Source of the DNA: Eubacterium sp. | GTDB taxonomy: Bacteria; Bacillota; Clostridia; Lachnospirales; Lachnospiraceae | Length of the DNA: 64,000 nucleotides | Reading direction: 5' to 3' | NCBI GenBank assembly: GCA_017433825.1 | Contig: JAFRGL010000013.1 | Location: 163,277 to 227,276 of the forward strand | In this document: in pieces, positions 26,335 to 38,253 of the stretch | Layout: each line of letters starts with the position of its first letter | Numbering within the stretch: the stretch's first letter is position 1 | Made by a program: the position numbers and the translations under genes | The notes under the pieces: generated by a model | Told to the model about the DNA's origin: nothing | Database searches by the model: none | Seen by the model: the letters and a program-made list of their open reading frames with translations, nothing else

Positions 26335-28125
26335 ATGGCATTTTTTACCGAATACAACCCTCTGACCACAGAATATGTTGACGCGAAAGTTGCCGAAAAG
26401 GCGAAAGCCGACTGCGGCAAGGACTGTACCTGTCTGGCAGGGCTTTCCTTCACCTTCCGTTCCGAAAGCCCCTTTGCCCCGGACGAACTGAAATATGACA
26501 TCCTGGACGGCAAGACCTTAAAGGTAACGGAGAACGGACAGACTTACACCGCGCCTTATGCCTACGACCGCCGTGACAACCTGTTCCTGTTCACCCACCT
26601 GATTCCCGGCACCTCCCGGGCCTGGCACATCATCCTGGATAACAAAACCTGGGCGGTTACCGCTTTTGAAACCTGGTTCGGCATCACCGTACCGGTGGGC
26701 TACGACCTGGCCGGCACAAGGCCCGCCAGGGGCAGCAGGGATATTCCCAGGGAAATCCAGCGCCAGTACTATTTCGGCTGGGCGGACAAGGGCGACAATG
26801 AGAAGCCTGCTGCCCTCCACACCACCACCAACCGTATTGAAGGCAGGGGCCTGCACTGGGAATACAATACCGGTCTGGAACGGCTGACCTTCTACCCCTC
26901 TGTCATCTGCTGCACCGTTGTGGAGCTGGGACAGGAAATGGGCAGCATTACCCAGGCGTTCGGTGCTGACTACATCAAGATCGACGATGAAAACTATATC
27001 GTTTCCAACTGGGAAACCGAATACGGCGGAAAGATGCGTATCGATGTGCTGAACTTCTTCGAAATGGAAGCCTTCGGCATGGAATTCGGATTTGAAGCGG
27101 ACGATTCCCTGACCTACCGGATGACCTGCGCGAAGTTTGAACTGACCGGCGACTGCGCCCACCTGGAGAGCATCACCTCCGCCGGCGACAAGGGTCAGAT
27201 TTTCCGGGGCTACGGCGAGGTTAAAGGCGCCCGTTACGCCTACCGGCCCATGGACATCGATATCCCCATGACCCGGGAAGAAGCCCTGGCGCACGCCGCC
27301 GAAAAACAGGACGTGCTGGCCGGCAGCGCTGTCAATATCATGCAGTCCTTCAACCACCTGCCCTTCTGCTATGACCTGGTGGGCAGGCAGTTCACGGTTC
27401 AGCCGGACAATCCCAGGTATGCGGTGGCTCCCTGGAGCGGGAAACCGGGAAATGCCATTGAATACGACGTATTCTCCAAGGATATGCTCAGGTGGCGGAT
27501 TGACGGCGGAGAATGGAAGGAAGACCGCTATGCCTGCTTCCAGTCCGATAAGGAACTGTATTTCTTCTCCCATATCATGAGCGGCGACCCGGATGTATCC
27601 TGCATGTCCCAGGTTATTGACTTCAGAAACGGTCTTACCACCACCGTCAAAGCCGGAATCGGCAACTGGCACAGTGAATGGGAAGCCGGCGCCGACGTAT
27701 ACTTCGGCACCCTGAAATACAAGGACATCAAACCGCCCTTTGCGGCAAGGCATCATTTTACGGATGAGCTGGTGGGCAAATGCTTCGCCTGGTGCTACGG
27801 CGCGAACATGCAGTCCATCCATCTTTACAGCTCGCCGGAAAGCTACAGCTGGACTATTTTCCAGGGCGACAACTCCGGCGGTGCCTGCTGGTCCTCCCCC
27901 TGCTTCTACATCAAGATCCGCCCGGAGGTTTATCTGCTCCAGTGGGTTGAGGAGAAATGCAACGGCAGCCAGGGCCTGGTCATCTTCAACCGCAAGACCC
28001 AGCACGACAGCGGCTTCTTCTACGGCGTAAACGAAGACGGCTTAAGGCTGCAGGTTACCGGCGCCTTCATGAGGGAGCTGGGCAGCTTCGACATTAAGAA
28101 ATACTTCGGCCGCGGCATCCGTTAA
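26335..28125 (+). CDS. MoaF-like protein (duplicated calycin-type domains)
   Basis: 596 residues, soluble, no signal peptide. It appears to contain two similar halves. The first has LAGLSFTFRSE, YDILDGKTLKVTENGQTYTA and YYFGWADKG; the second has FCYDLVGRQFTVQ, VFSKDMLRWRIDG and WCYGANMQSIHLY. This matches the MoaF N/C-terminal domain layout, a lipocalin/calycin-like barrel. It ends in IKKYFGRGIR. MoaF was named from the monoamine regulon of Klebsiella; its reaction is not established. A similar but shorter pair lies at 49474-51220. Pairing with the FAD oxidoreductase suggests catabolism of an aromatic or other small organic. A terminator follows at 28177. Confidence 0.7.
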   Translation: MAFFTEYNPLTTEYVDAKVAEKAKADCGKDCTCLAGLSFTFRSESPFAPDELKYDILDGKTLKVTENGQTYTAPYAYDRRDNLFLFTHLIPGTSRAWHIILDNKTWAVTAFETWFGITVPVGYDLAGTRPARGSRDIPREIQRQYYFGWADKGDNEKPAALHTTTNRIEGRGLHWEYNTGLERLTFYPSVICCTVVELGQEMGSITQAFGADYIKIDDENYIVSNWETEYGGKMRIDVLNFFEMEAFGMEFGFEADDSLTYRMTCAKFELTGDCAHLESITSAGDKGQIFRGYGEVKGARYAYRPMDIDIPMTREEALAHAAEKQDVLAGSAVNIMQSFNHLPFCYDLVGRQFTVQPDNPRYAVAPWSGKPGNAIEYDVFSKDMLRWRIDGGEWKEDRYACFQSDKELYFFSHIMSGDPDVSCMSQVIDFRNGLTTTVKAGIGNWHSEWEAGADVYFGTLKYKDIKPPFAARHHFTDELVGKCFAWCYGANMQSIHLYSSPESYSWTIFQGDNSGGACWSSPCFYIKIRPEVYLLQWVEEKCNGSQGLVIFNRKTQHDSGFFYGVNEDGLRLQVTGAFMRELGSFDIKKYFGRGIR

Positions 28126-28162
28126 GACTTCTTCGCCGGAGTATTGCGAAACAGCATTTTCT

Positions 28163-28216
28163 TATAATTCATATGAGAAAGGGGAAGTCTTGACAAGCTT
28201 CCCCTTTCATGTTTTT
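28163..28216 (+). terminator. strong hairpin terminator directly behind a TATAAT box
   Basis: GAAAGGGGAAG (28177-28187) pairs perfectly with CTTCCCCTTTC (28198-28208), followed by ATGTTTTT. It ends the FAD oxidoreductase/MoaF-like operon. A TATAAT lies just upstream (28163-28168) but has no good -35, so a promoter-proximal attenuator for larE is possible. Confidence 0.75.
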
Positions 28217-28225
28217 ATTGATGAT

Positions 28226-28975
28226 ATGAATCTTACACAGTTTTTTAAAGAAAATCCAAAAGCGGCCATCGCCTTTTCCGGAGGCGTGGATTCCTCCTAT
28301 CTGCTGTACGCGGCGCTTTCCGCCGGCGCGGACGTGACCGCCTACTATGTGAAATCCGCTTTCCAGCCTGCATTCGAGCTGGAAGACGCAAAACGCCTGG
28401 CGGCGCAGCTTCACGCGGACATGCGGATTCTGGAAGCAGACATCCTCTCCTGCGCCGAAGTGACCGCCAATCCCCCCAACCGGTGTTATTTCTGTAAAAA
28501 ACAGATATTTTCCGCCATTGCGGCCCGGGCGGAAGAAGACGGCCATACGCTGATTCTTGACGGTACCAATGCCTCGGATGACGCCGGGGACCGGCCGGGC
28601 ATGAAAGCCCTGGCGGAACTCTCTGTCCGCTCGCCTTTGCGGGAGTGCGGTCTGACAAAAACGGAAATCCGCCGTCTGTCAAAGGATGCGGGTCTTTTCA
28701 CCTGGGACAAGCCTGCCTACGCCTGCCTGGCTACCCGGATTCCTTCCGGCACGGTCATTACGGCGGAACTTCTGGAAAAAACGGAAAAGGCGGAGTCCTT
28801 CCTGACGGATATGGGGTTTACCGATTTCAGGGTCCGTCTGGCGGACGGCGCTGCAAAGCTGCAGGTGCCTGCCGGGCAGATGGAGAAAGTGATGAAAAAC
28901 AGGGAATCCATCCTCAATGAACTGAAAAAATACTATTCAGCGGTAACGCTGGATTTGGAGGCAAGAGATGCGTAA
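28226..28975 (+). CDS. larE: LarE, sulfur transferase for nickel-pincer nucleotide synthesis
   Basis: 249 residues from the ATG at 28226 (weak Shine-Dalgarno). It is an ATP pyrophosphatase with PP-loop AFSGGVDSSYLLY. Lactobacillus LarE adenylates the P2CMN intermediate and donates sulfur from one Cys per turnover. Here three cysteines are present: RCYFCKKQIF (CxxC, near residue 86) and PAYACLATRIPSG (near 167). The CxxC plus third Cys is the arrangement reported for cluster-binding LarE of Thermotoga, so this protein may bind a [4Fe-4S] cluster and act catalytically. It overlaps larB by 8 nt. Confidence 0.9.
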   Translation: MNLTQFFKENPKAAIAFSGGVDSSYLLYAALSAGADVTAYYVKSAFQPAFELEDAKRLAAQLHADMRILEADILSCAEVTANPPNRCYFCKKQIFSAIAARAEEDGHTLILDGTNASDDAGDRPGMKALAELSVRSPLRECGLTKTEIRRLSKDAGLFTWDKPAYACLATRIPSGTVITAELLEKTEKAESFLTDMGFTDFRVRLADGAAKLQVPAGQMEKVMKNRESILNELKKYYSAVTLDLEARDA

Positions 28976-29726
28976 CGCAGTAAAAGAACTCCTGACGGCA
29001 GTATCGGAAGGAAAGGTTTCCGTGGAGGAAGCCTTGCTGAAACTCAAGGAAGAACCTTTTGCGGACATCGGTTTCGCGAAGGTTGACCTGCACCGCGGTG
29101 TACGCAAAGGCGTGCCCGAGGTGATTTACGGCGAAAGCAAAACAGCCGGACAGATAACAGGGATCGTCAAAACCATGCAGGAACATGGTCAGAAAACCAT
29201 CCTGATAACCCGGATGTCACCCGAAAAAGCCGCTGTGCTCAAAAATGCCGTCGGCAGTGACCTGGACTATCATGAAGATGCCCGGGTGGGCATCGTAGGC
29301 GAACTGCCAAAGCCTGACGGCATCGGCACCATTGTGGTCTGTACGGGCGGCACCAGCGATATCCCGGTGGCGGAGGAAGCGGCACTGACCGCCCAGGCAC
29401 TGGGAAACAATGTGCTCCGGCTGTATGACGTGGGCGTTGCGGGACTTCACCGCACTCTCTCCCACCTGGAAGATATTATGAAAGCTTCCGTCATCATCGC
29501 CATCGCCGGCATGGAAGGAGCCCTGGCATCCGTGATCGGCGGTCTTGCGGACTGCCCGGTCATCGCTGTACCCACCAGTGTTGGTTACGGCGCAGCCTTC
29601 GGAGGGCTTTCCGCCCTGCTGTCCATGCTGAATTCCTGTGCCAGCGGCGTAACTGTAGTAAATATTGACAACGGATTCGGGGCAGGCTATTCCGCCAGCC
29701 TCATCAACCATATGGAGGCCAGATAA
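28968..29726 (+). CDS. larB: LarB, nicotinic acid adenine dinucleotide carboxylase/hydrolase
   Basis: 252 residues. LarB carboxylates the pyridinium ring of NaAD and cleaves the phosphoanhydride, giving P2CMN, the first step of nickel-pincer nucleotide synthesis. The N-terminal helical segment (VKELLTAVSEGKVSVEEALL) is followed by an AIR-carboxylase (PurE)-like core: VVCTGGTSDIPVAEEAAL, YDVGVAGLHR, AIAGMEGALASVIGGL and AVPTSVGYGAAFGGLSAL. The ATG at 28968 has GGAGG upstream and overlaps the larE end; larC starts 3 nt after the stop. Confidence 0.92.
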   Translation: MRNAVKELLTAVSEGKVSVEEALLKLKEEPFADIGFAKVDLHRGVRKGVPEVIYGESKTAGQITGIVKTMQEHGQKTILITRMSPEKAAVLKNAVGSDLDYHEDARVGIVGELPKPDGIGTIVVCTGGTSDIPVAEEAALTAQALGNNVLRLYDVGVAGLHRTLSHLEDIMKASVIIAIAGMEGALASVIGGLADCPVIAVPTSVGYGAAFGGLSALLSMLNSCASGVTVVNIDNGFGAGYSASLINHMEAR

Positions 29727-29729
29727 GAA

Positions 29730-30971
29730 ATGAAACTGCTTTACCTCGACTGTCAGATGGGCGCTGCCGGCGACATGCTTTCCGCTGCTCTTCTTGAACT
29801 GCTTCCCGATAAGGAAGCCTTTCTTTCGGAACTGAACAGCCTGGATATTCCCGGCGTATCCTTCCGGGCGGACCCTGCCGTAAAATGCGGCATTACCGGT
29901 ACTCATATGACTGTTCTCGTAAACGGCGAAGAGGAAGAAAGCGCGGACGCGCACGAGCATCACCACGGCCATGATCACGAACATCATCATGATCACGATC
30001 ACGAGCATCATCACGACCACGATCACGAACATCATCATCACGGCAGCATGCATGAAATCGAACATATTGTCCGGGACCATCTTGCCGTTTCCGACAAGGT
30101 TAAAGAGGATATTCTCGCCGTATACGGCCTGATTGCCGATGCGGAAAGCCAGGTGCACGGCGTTCCGGTAAGCGACATTCATTTTCATGAAGTCGGTACC
30201 ATGGACGCCCTGGCGGACGTCACCGCGGTCTGCCTTCTTATGGAGCGTATCGCCCCGGATGAAGTCTTTGCCTCTCCCGTGCATGTGGGAAGCGGCCAGG
30301 TGCATGCGGCCCACGGCATCCTGCCCGTCCCGGCACCGGCCACCGCGCTCATCTTAAAAGACGTGCCCGTTTACGGCGGCAGCATCAGGGGCGAACTCTG
30401 CACCCCCACCGGCGCGGCCCTCCTGAAGCATTTCGTCACAAGGTTCGGCGATATGCCTGTCATGCAGATGGAGAAGATCGGCTACGGCTGCGGCAAAAAG
30501 GATTTCGAAGCCGCCAACTGCGTACGCGCCATTCTGGGAAAATCCAGCCGCTCCACCGGTACGGTCATCGAACTCTTCTGCAATATTGACGATATGACCC
30601 CCGAAGCCCTTTCCTTTGCCATGGAACAGCTTTTTGCCGGCGGTGCCCTGGAAGTGTTTACCACGCCCGTAGGAATGAAGAAATCCAGGACCGGCATACT
30701 GCTTTCCGTCATGTGCAGGGAAAATGACCGGGATAAGATAGTCGGGCTGATTTTCCGGCATACCACCACCATCGGTATCCGGGAGCAGGTAAGCAAACGG
30801 TATACCTTGGACCGCCGGATTGAAACCGTGGAAACGCCCTTCGGCCCGGTCCGCAGGAAGATCTCCGAAGGCTACGGTGTAAAACGCGGTAAATACGAAT
30901 ACGAGGATCTCGCCGAAATCGCCCGCACCAGGGGAATTTCCATCCGGGAGATCCTGGAAGAACTGAACTGA
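29730..30971 (+). CDS. larC: LarC, nickel insertion protein (uninterrupted single ORF)
   Basis: 413 residues. LarC is a CTP-dependent nickel insertase that completes the pincer cofactor. The N-terminal LYLDCQMGAAGDMLSAALL is the family signature. A His-rich metal stretch lies at about residues 71-104 (clusters such as HEHHHGHDHEHHHDHDHEHH). The core has HFHEVGTMDALADVTAVCLL, then HVGSGQVHAAHGILPVPAPA; the C-terminal half has LFCNIDDMTPEALSFAMEQL and the RRKISEGYGVKRGKYEYED tail. In Lactobacillus plantarum the protein needs a programmed frameshift between larC1 and larC2; here both parts are in one frame. No larA is in the window, so the cofactor serves an enzyme encoded elsewhere. Confidence 0.93.
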   Translation: MKLLYLDCQMGAAGDMLSAALLELLPDKEAFLSELNSLDIPGVSFRADPAVKCGITGTHMTVLVNGEEEESADAHEHHHGHDHEHHHDHDHEHHHDHDHEHHHHGSMHEIEHIVRDHLAVSDKVKEDILAVYGLIADAESQVHGVPVSDIHFHEVGTMDALADVTAVCLLMERIAPDEVFASPVHVGSGQVHAAHGILPVPAPATALILKDVPVYGGSIRGELCTPTGAALLKHFVTRFGDMPVMQMEKIGYGCGKKDFEAANCVRAILGKSSRSTGTVIELFCNIDDMTPEALSFAMEQLFAGGALEVFTTPVGMKKSRTGILLSVMCRENDRDKIVGLIFRHTTTIGIREQVSKRYTLDRRIETVETPFGPVRRKISEGYGVKRGKYEYEDLAEIARTRGISIREILEELN

Positions 30972-30975
30972 TTGT

Positions 30976-31003
30976 TTGCAAATCCCTGACCTTATGTTAT
31001 AAT
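30976..31003 (+). promoter_or_regulatory. promoter immediately before a terminator hairpin
   Basis: TTGCAA (30976-30981), a 16-nt spacer and TATAAT (30998-31003). The expected start point is near 31010, so transcription would run straight into the 31013-31057 hairpin. Confidence 0.6.
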
Positions 31004-31012
31004 GTGATGCCG

Positions 31013-31057
31013 AGGGTTCCGCAGGTCTCCTTAGACGGTAAGCCTGCGGAACCTTTT
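31013..31057 (+). terminator. intrinsic terminator (lar operon end and/or attenuator)
   Basis: GGTTCCGCAGG (31015-31025) pairs perfectly with CCTGCGGAACC (31043-31053), then TTTT. It is placed both as the lar operon terminator and as a leader hairpin for the SEC-C gene. Confidence 0.75.
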
Positions 31058-31094
31058 ATAAAAAAATACATTACTTTTAAGGAGTGCTGATATT

Positions 31095-31598
<504 letters not shown>

Positions 31599-31640
31599 AA
31601 GCTGCTGTTTCCTTAAATGCAGCAAGGAGGAACAAGAGGA

Positions 31641-32402
31641 ATGATTCTTGCCATTGACGTGGGCAATACCAACGTGGTGCTGGGCTGTATCCGGGCGAAA
31701 AAGATCCTTTTCATTGAACGGATTTCCACAGACCGGAACAAAACAGCGGCAGAATATGCCATTATGATCAAATCCATCCTGGAGATTCACCAGCTGGATA
31801 TGGGCGAACTGGAAGGCGGCATTATTTCCAGCGTTGTGCCCGAAATCACCTATGAGCTGAGACGCGCCACCAGGCTTCTCATCGGAAAAGACCCCATCAT
31901 CGTAGGCCCCGGCATCAAAACCGGCCTGAATATCCTGCTGGACGATCCTGCCCAGCTGGGCAGCGATATGCTGGTGACCGCGGTTGCGGCCATGAGCGAG
32001 AACAAGCTGCCTGTCATTATCGTGGATCTGGGCACCGCCACCACTTTAAGCCTCATCAATGAAAAGCGGCAGTTCATGGGCGGCATGATTTTCCCGGGCA
32101 TCCGGACCGCTTTGAATTCCCTGGTCAGCAGCACGTCCCTGCTGCAGCAGATCAGCCTGAATTCACCGAAGAAGGTCATCGGCACCAATACCATCGACTG
32201 CATGAAGAGCGGCATTATTTACGGCAATGCCGCCATGATCGACGGACTGGTGGACCGGATTGAAGCCGAAGTGGGCGAATGCACCGTGGTGGCAACCGGC
32301 GGCCTTGCAAAGAGCATTTCAAAACACTGCCGGCACAAGATCATCCTGGACAACGACCTCCTTTTGAAAGGCTTAAGGATTATTTACGAGAAAAATACCT
32401 GA
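31641..32402 (+). CDS. coaX: type III pantothenate kinase
   Basis: 253 residues from the ATG at 31641 (AAGGAGG 12 nt upstream; an ATG at 31617 lies before the RBS and is rejected). It catalyses the first step of coenzyme A synthesis, insensitive to CoA feedback in this type. The ASKHA-fold phosphate loop is LAIDVGNTNVVLG, then ISSVVPEITYEL, GPGIKTGLNILLDDPAQLGS, IVDLGTATTLSLI and a C-terminal VVATGGLAKSISKHC. The usual GADR motif reads GSDML. It lies 7 nt upstream of clpC on the same transcript. Confidence 0.92.
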   Translation: MILAIDVGNTNVVLGCIRAKKILFIERISTDRNKTAAEYAIMIKSILEIHQLDMGELEGGIISSVVPEITYELRRATRLLIGKDPIIVGPGIKTGLNILLDDPAQLGSDMLVTAVAAMSENKLPVIIVDLGTATTLSLINEKRQFMGGMIFPGIRTALNSLVSSTSLLQQISLNSPKKVIGTNTIDCMKSGIIYGNAAMIDGLVDRIEAEVGECTVVATGGLAKSISKHCRHKIILDNDLLLKGLRIIYEKNT

Positions 32403-32409
32403 GGATAAC

Positions 32410-34864
<2,455 letters not shown>

Positions 34865-34872
<8 letters not shown>

Positions 34873-35422
34873 GAAACAGTCTGGCGGTCATGAAAATGGC
34901 CGCCATTGTTTTGCCGTCGGTGATTTCGCCTTCCATAATCTGCTTCACCACTTCGGTTAAAGGCACCTGGATCAGGTTGATAAATTCGTCTTCGTCCAGA
35001 TCCCGGCCCGTTTTGATAAGATCGCGGGCCAGATAAAGGCTTATGACCTCATCGCTGTAGGCTGCGGCCGGAGTATAGTCCCCTATCTTTGCCCAGCTTT
35101 CCGCTTCGTAGCCGGTCTCTTCCTTCAGCTCCCTTTTTGCCGCCGCCAGCCGGTCTTCATCGGGACTGTCCAGCTTGCCGGCGGGGATTTCAGTTACAAT
35201 CCGGCCCACCGGATACCGGAACTGGCGCTCCAGGATCACACAGCCGTCTTCGGTCATGGGCACCACGGCAACCGCGCCGGGATGGGTGAAATATTCCCGC
35301 ACCGCCGTCTTTCCGTCCGGCAGGGTTACTTCGTCTTTCCGCACATGCAGAAGCGCGCCGTCAAAGACGGACTCCCCTGATATTTTCACTTCCTCAAGCT
35401 GTCTGATTTCCTCTTCATCCAT
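34865..35422 (-). CDS. Nudix hydrolase, ADP-ribose pyrophosphatase type
   Basis: About 185 residues. The ATG at 35420-35422 (MDEEEIRQLEEVKI) has AGGAG 8-9 nt upstream. An upstream ATG at 35470 abuts the pcrA stop and has a weaker site. The Nudix box is GKLDSPDEDRLAAAKRELKEE followed by TGY, and the surrounding strands (VAVVPMTEDGCVILERQFRY, VTEIPAG) fit the NudF/ADPR-pyrophosphatase subfamily. It hydrolyses ADP-ribose or related sugar nucleotides and is cytoplasmic. It is probably cotranscribed with pcrA. Confidence 0.88.
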
Positions 35423-35470
35423 TGCGCTGCTCTCCTGTTTTATTTCTTTCCGGTATGCCGTCAATTTCAT

Positions 35471-37726
35471 CTACAGCTTTTCCAACTTCGCGAAGGAGGC
35501 GAACATCCGCTTCCTTCCCGCCGTATCAAAATCCACCGTTACCTCAAAATCCTTGGAACCGTTGACGATCTCCGCCACCGTGCCTTCACCGAATTTCCGG
35601 TGCAGAACCCGGTCCCCTACACCGTAGGAAAGGGAAGTCTCCCGTTCCACCTTGAACTGTTTCGGCGTAAAGCCCGCCGGCATTTTGCCCAGTGAATGGC
35701 TGCCCGCATATTTTCCCTTGCCGGAAGCGCCGTTCACATATCCCAGGCTTCCGAAGCCGCCGGAGGCATGCCGCGGTTCTTCCTTTTTCCGCGCGGCAAC
35801 CGCGCCGCCTTTTATGTCCAGCAGATAATCGGGAATTTCCTTCACAAACCGGCTGACGGCATGACCTTCCGTCTCTCCCATCATCATCCGAAGCTTTGCG
35901 CCGGTAAGCGTCAGCGTCTTCTTCGCCCGGGTAAAGCCCACATAGGCCAGCCTTCTCTCCTCTTCCAGCGCGGAAGGATCCACGTCGTAAATGGTCCGGA
36001 AGCCGGGGAAAAGCCCGTCCTCCATGCCGGTAATATACACATGCTCGAATTCCAGGCCCTTGGCGGAATGAATGGTCATCAGCACCAGGCTGTCCCTGTC
36101 CTCCGACAGCTCATCGATATCCGCCACCAGGGCCACTTCCTCCAGGAAGCCGGAAAGCGTCGGGTTCTCCGCTTCTTTTTCGTAGAGCGCCGCCTTTGAT
36201 ACCAGCTCGTTCAGGTTTTCCAGACGGTCGATGGACTCGTCCGTACCGTCAGCCTCAAGCTTGGCGGTATATCCGGAATCCTGGCAGACAGTCTGTATCA
36301 GTTCGGTAACCGGCATCGTTGGCGCAATCGTGCGGAAACGCAGGATCAGGCCGGTGAAAAGTCTGACTTTCTTTAAGGCACTTCCGATATCCGGAATGTT
36401 TTCCGCATACACCAGTGCTTCGAAAAACGAACTGCCGCGCCGCGCGGCAAAATCCGTCACCCGGTCAATGCTGGTTTTGCCGATTCCCCGTTTGGGAACG
36501 TTGATAATTCTTTTTACCGCCAGGTCGTCCCGGCCGTTGGCTATGGTCTTTAAATAAGCCAGGATATCCTTGATTTCCTTCCTGGCGTAGAAGTTCACAC
36601 CGCCGATGATCTTGTAGGGAACCGATTTCGCGATGAGCTGCTCCTCCAGTGCCCGGGACTGGGCGTTGGTCCGGTACAGGATGGCAAAATCGCTGTAGTT
36701 CGCACCGTTTAAGACCGCCCGTTTAATGTCGGAAGCCACGCCGGCAGCTTCTTCCCGGCCGGTCTCGTACTGGCAGAAAACCACCTTCCTGCCCTCTTCC
36801 GCAGCTGTCCAGAGTACCTTTTCCCTTCTTTCACGGTTGTTTTTTATGACTTCGTTGGCCACGTCCAGGATGGCGCCGGTGGACCGGTAGTTCTGCTCCA
36901 GCTTTATCACCTTCGCCTTCGGGAACACCTTTTCGAAATCCAGGATATTGGAAATATCCGCCCCGCGGAATTTGTAAATGGACTGATCGTCGTCCCCCAC
37001 CACACAGAGATTTTTGTGCTTTTCCGCCAGGAGGCTTACAAACTTAAACTGCACACCGTTGGTATCCTGGTACTCGTCCACCATGATGTATTTCAGCCTG
37101 TCCCGGTACATTTCCAGCACCTGGGGCTTTTTTTCGAACAGTTCCACGGTTTTTACCAGCAGGTCATCAAAATCCAGGGCGTTGTTTTTCCTGAGGCGCT
37201 CCTCATAGGCCCGGTAAGCCGCGGCATAGACGTCGTCGTCCCGGCTTGCGGCCTCCGCTTCCATGTCTTCCACGGAAAGCATTTTGTTTTTCGCCGCGGA
37301 AATCACTGAAAGTGCGCCTCTTACGGTGAAACGCTTCGAATCCACGTTCATTTCCGCAAGGACCGCCTTCATCACGGTTTTGCTGTCGTCGGTGTCATAT
37401 ATGGAAAAATCCGTACCGTAGCCGATACGGTCGATGTATCTGCGTAATATACGTGCACAGGCGGAATGGAAGGTGGAAACCCACACGCTTTCCGCACCGT
37501 GTCCCGCAATCCGGTTTACCCTTTCGCGCATCTCGGAAGCGGCTTTGTTTGTAAAGGTGATGGCCATGATATTCCAGGGATCCACGCCGCAGTCCTGCAT
37601 CAAATACGCGATGCGGTAGGTCAGCACCCGGGTTTTGCCGGAGCCCGCCCCGGCGATAATCAAAAGAGGCCCTTCCGTACATCTGACGGCCTCTGCCTGT
37701 CTGTCGTTTAATACCGAAAAATCCAT
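35471..37726 (-). CDS. pcrA: PcrA/UvrD-type ATP-dependent DNA helicase
   Basis: About 751 residues from the ATG at 37724-37726 (MDFSVLNDRQAEAV), with AAGGAG upstream; an upstream TTG/ATG extension is unsupported. It is a superfamily 1A helicase: motif I IIAGAGSGKTRVLTYR, motif II MVDEYQDTN, VGDDDQSIYKFRGAD, LEQNYRST, and motif V IHSAKGLEFEHVYITGMEDG. The C-terminal linker and Tudor-like end (GDRVLHRKFGEGTVAEI) is the mark of PcrA. It unwinds 3'-5' in repair and in clearing RNA polymerase or RecA. Confidence 0.93.
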   Translation of the reverse strand: MDFSVLNDRQAEAVRCTEGPLLIIAGAGSGKTRVLTYRIAYLMQDCGVDPWNIMAITFTNKAASEMRERVNRIAGHGAESVWVSTFHSACARILRRYIDRIGYGTDFSIYDTDDSKTVMKAVLAEMNVDSKRFTVRGALSVISAAKNKMLSVEDMEAEAASRDDDVYAAAYRAYEERLRKNNALDFDDLLVKTVELFEKKPQVLEMYRDRLKYIMVDEYQDTNGVQFKFVSLLAEKHKNLCVVGDDDQSIYKFRGADISNILDFEKVFPKAKVIKLEQNYRSTGAILDVANEVIKNNRERREKVLWTAAEEGRKVVFCQYETGREEAAGVASDIKRAVLNGANYSDFAILYRTNAQSRALEEQLIAKSVPYKIIGGVNFYARKEIKDILAYLKTIANGRDDLAVKRIINVPKRGIGKTSIDRVTDFAARRGSSFFEALVYAENIPDIGSALKKVRLFTGLILRFRTIAPTMPVTELIQTVCQDSGYTAKLEADGTDESIDRLENLNELVSKAALYEKEAENPTLSGFLEEVALVADIDELSEDRDSLVLMTIHSAKGLEFEHVYITGMEDGLFPGFRTIYDVDPSALEEERRLAYVGFTRAKKTLTLTGAKLRMMMGETEGHAVSRFVKEIPDYLLDIKGGAVAARKKEEPRHASGGFGSLGYVNGASGKGKYAGSHSLGKMPAGFTPKQFKVERETSLSYGVGDRVLHRKFGEGTVAEIVNGSKDFEVTVDFDTAGRKRMFASFAKLEKL

Positions 37727-37854
37727 TGGTCTCCTTTTTGTATCCCGCACCGTAGGAAAGGTAATTCCCCGGCAGAGAAAGAACCGCCGAAGGCCAGGCA
37801 ACGACGGTTCTTCTGATGATAATCTCAAAAAAGTGAGTATCTGTAACCTTTTGA

Positions 37855-38253
37855 TTATTTAAGCAGATCCTCGCCGGGGCCCATCATCGGGATATCCACA
37901 GCGGTAGCATCCTTCAGGTAGAACAGGCCGAGCTTGTTGCCGGTCTCTTCATTATAGATCTTCTTCAGGAAGGGGCTGGCTTCCACAACAGCAGCAGCCT
38001 TCGCTTCATCGGTAATCAGAACGGCAGTGCCGGTATAACGCAGCCAGTGTCCGCCTTCGCCTAGGGCTACAACTTCACATTTCGGGTTCTTCTCAAGCTG
38101 TTTGTAAACATCCTTGAAGGTGCCTACGCCGAATGTTACTTCGCCGTCAAGCTCAAAGGCCATGCCAAGGGGACGAACCTTCGGCTGATCGCCGTCACAG
38201 GTAGCAAGATAAAATGTACCGGCTTTGTTTAAGAAATCCAGAACTTTACTCAT
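37855..38253 (-). CDS. pyridoxamine 5'-phosphate oxidase-fold flavoprotein
   Basis: 132 residues, a single split-barrel FMN-binding fold. VLDFLNKAGTFYLATCDGDQ and PKVRPLGMAFELDGEVTFGV give the PNPOx-like N-terminal strands, then VYKQLEKNPKCEVVALG and WLRYTGTAVLITDEAK. Short single-domain members reduce small substrates or bind F420/FMN or heme; they are not the true vitamin B6 oxidase. It is monocistronic, with AGGAGG just before the ATG at 38253. Confidence 0.82.
   Translation of the reverse strand: MSKVLDFLNKAGTFYLATCDGDQPKVRPLGMAFELDGEVTFGVGTFKDVYKQLEKNPKCEVVALGEGGHWLRYTGTAVLITDEAKAAAVVEASPFLKKIYNEETGNKLGLFYLKDATAVDIPMMGPGEDLLK

Noticed and set aside
26518-28005. Long antisense ORF (495 codons) opposite the MoaF-like gene
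   Set aside because: High GC and codon bias keep the opposite strand open; no RBS or protein-like motifs, and the sense gene has family features.
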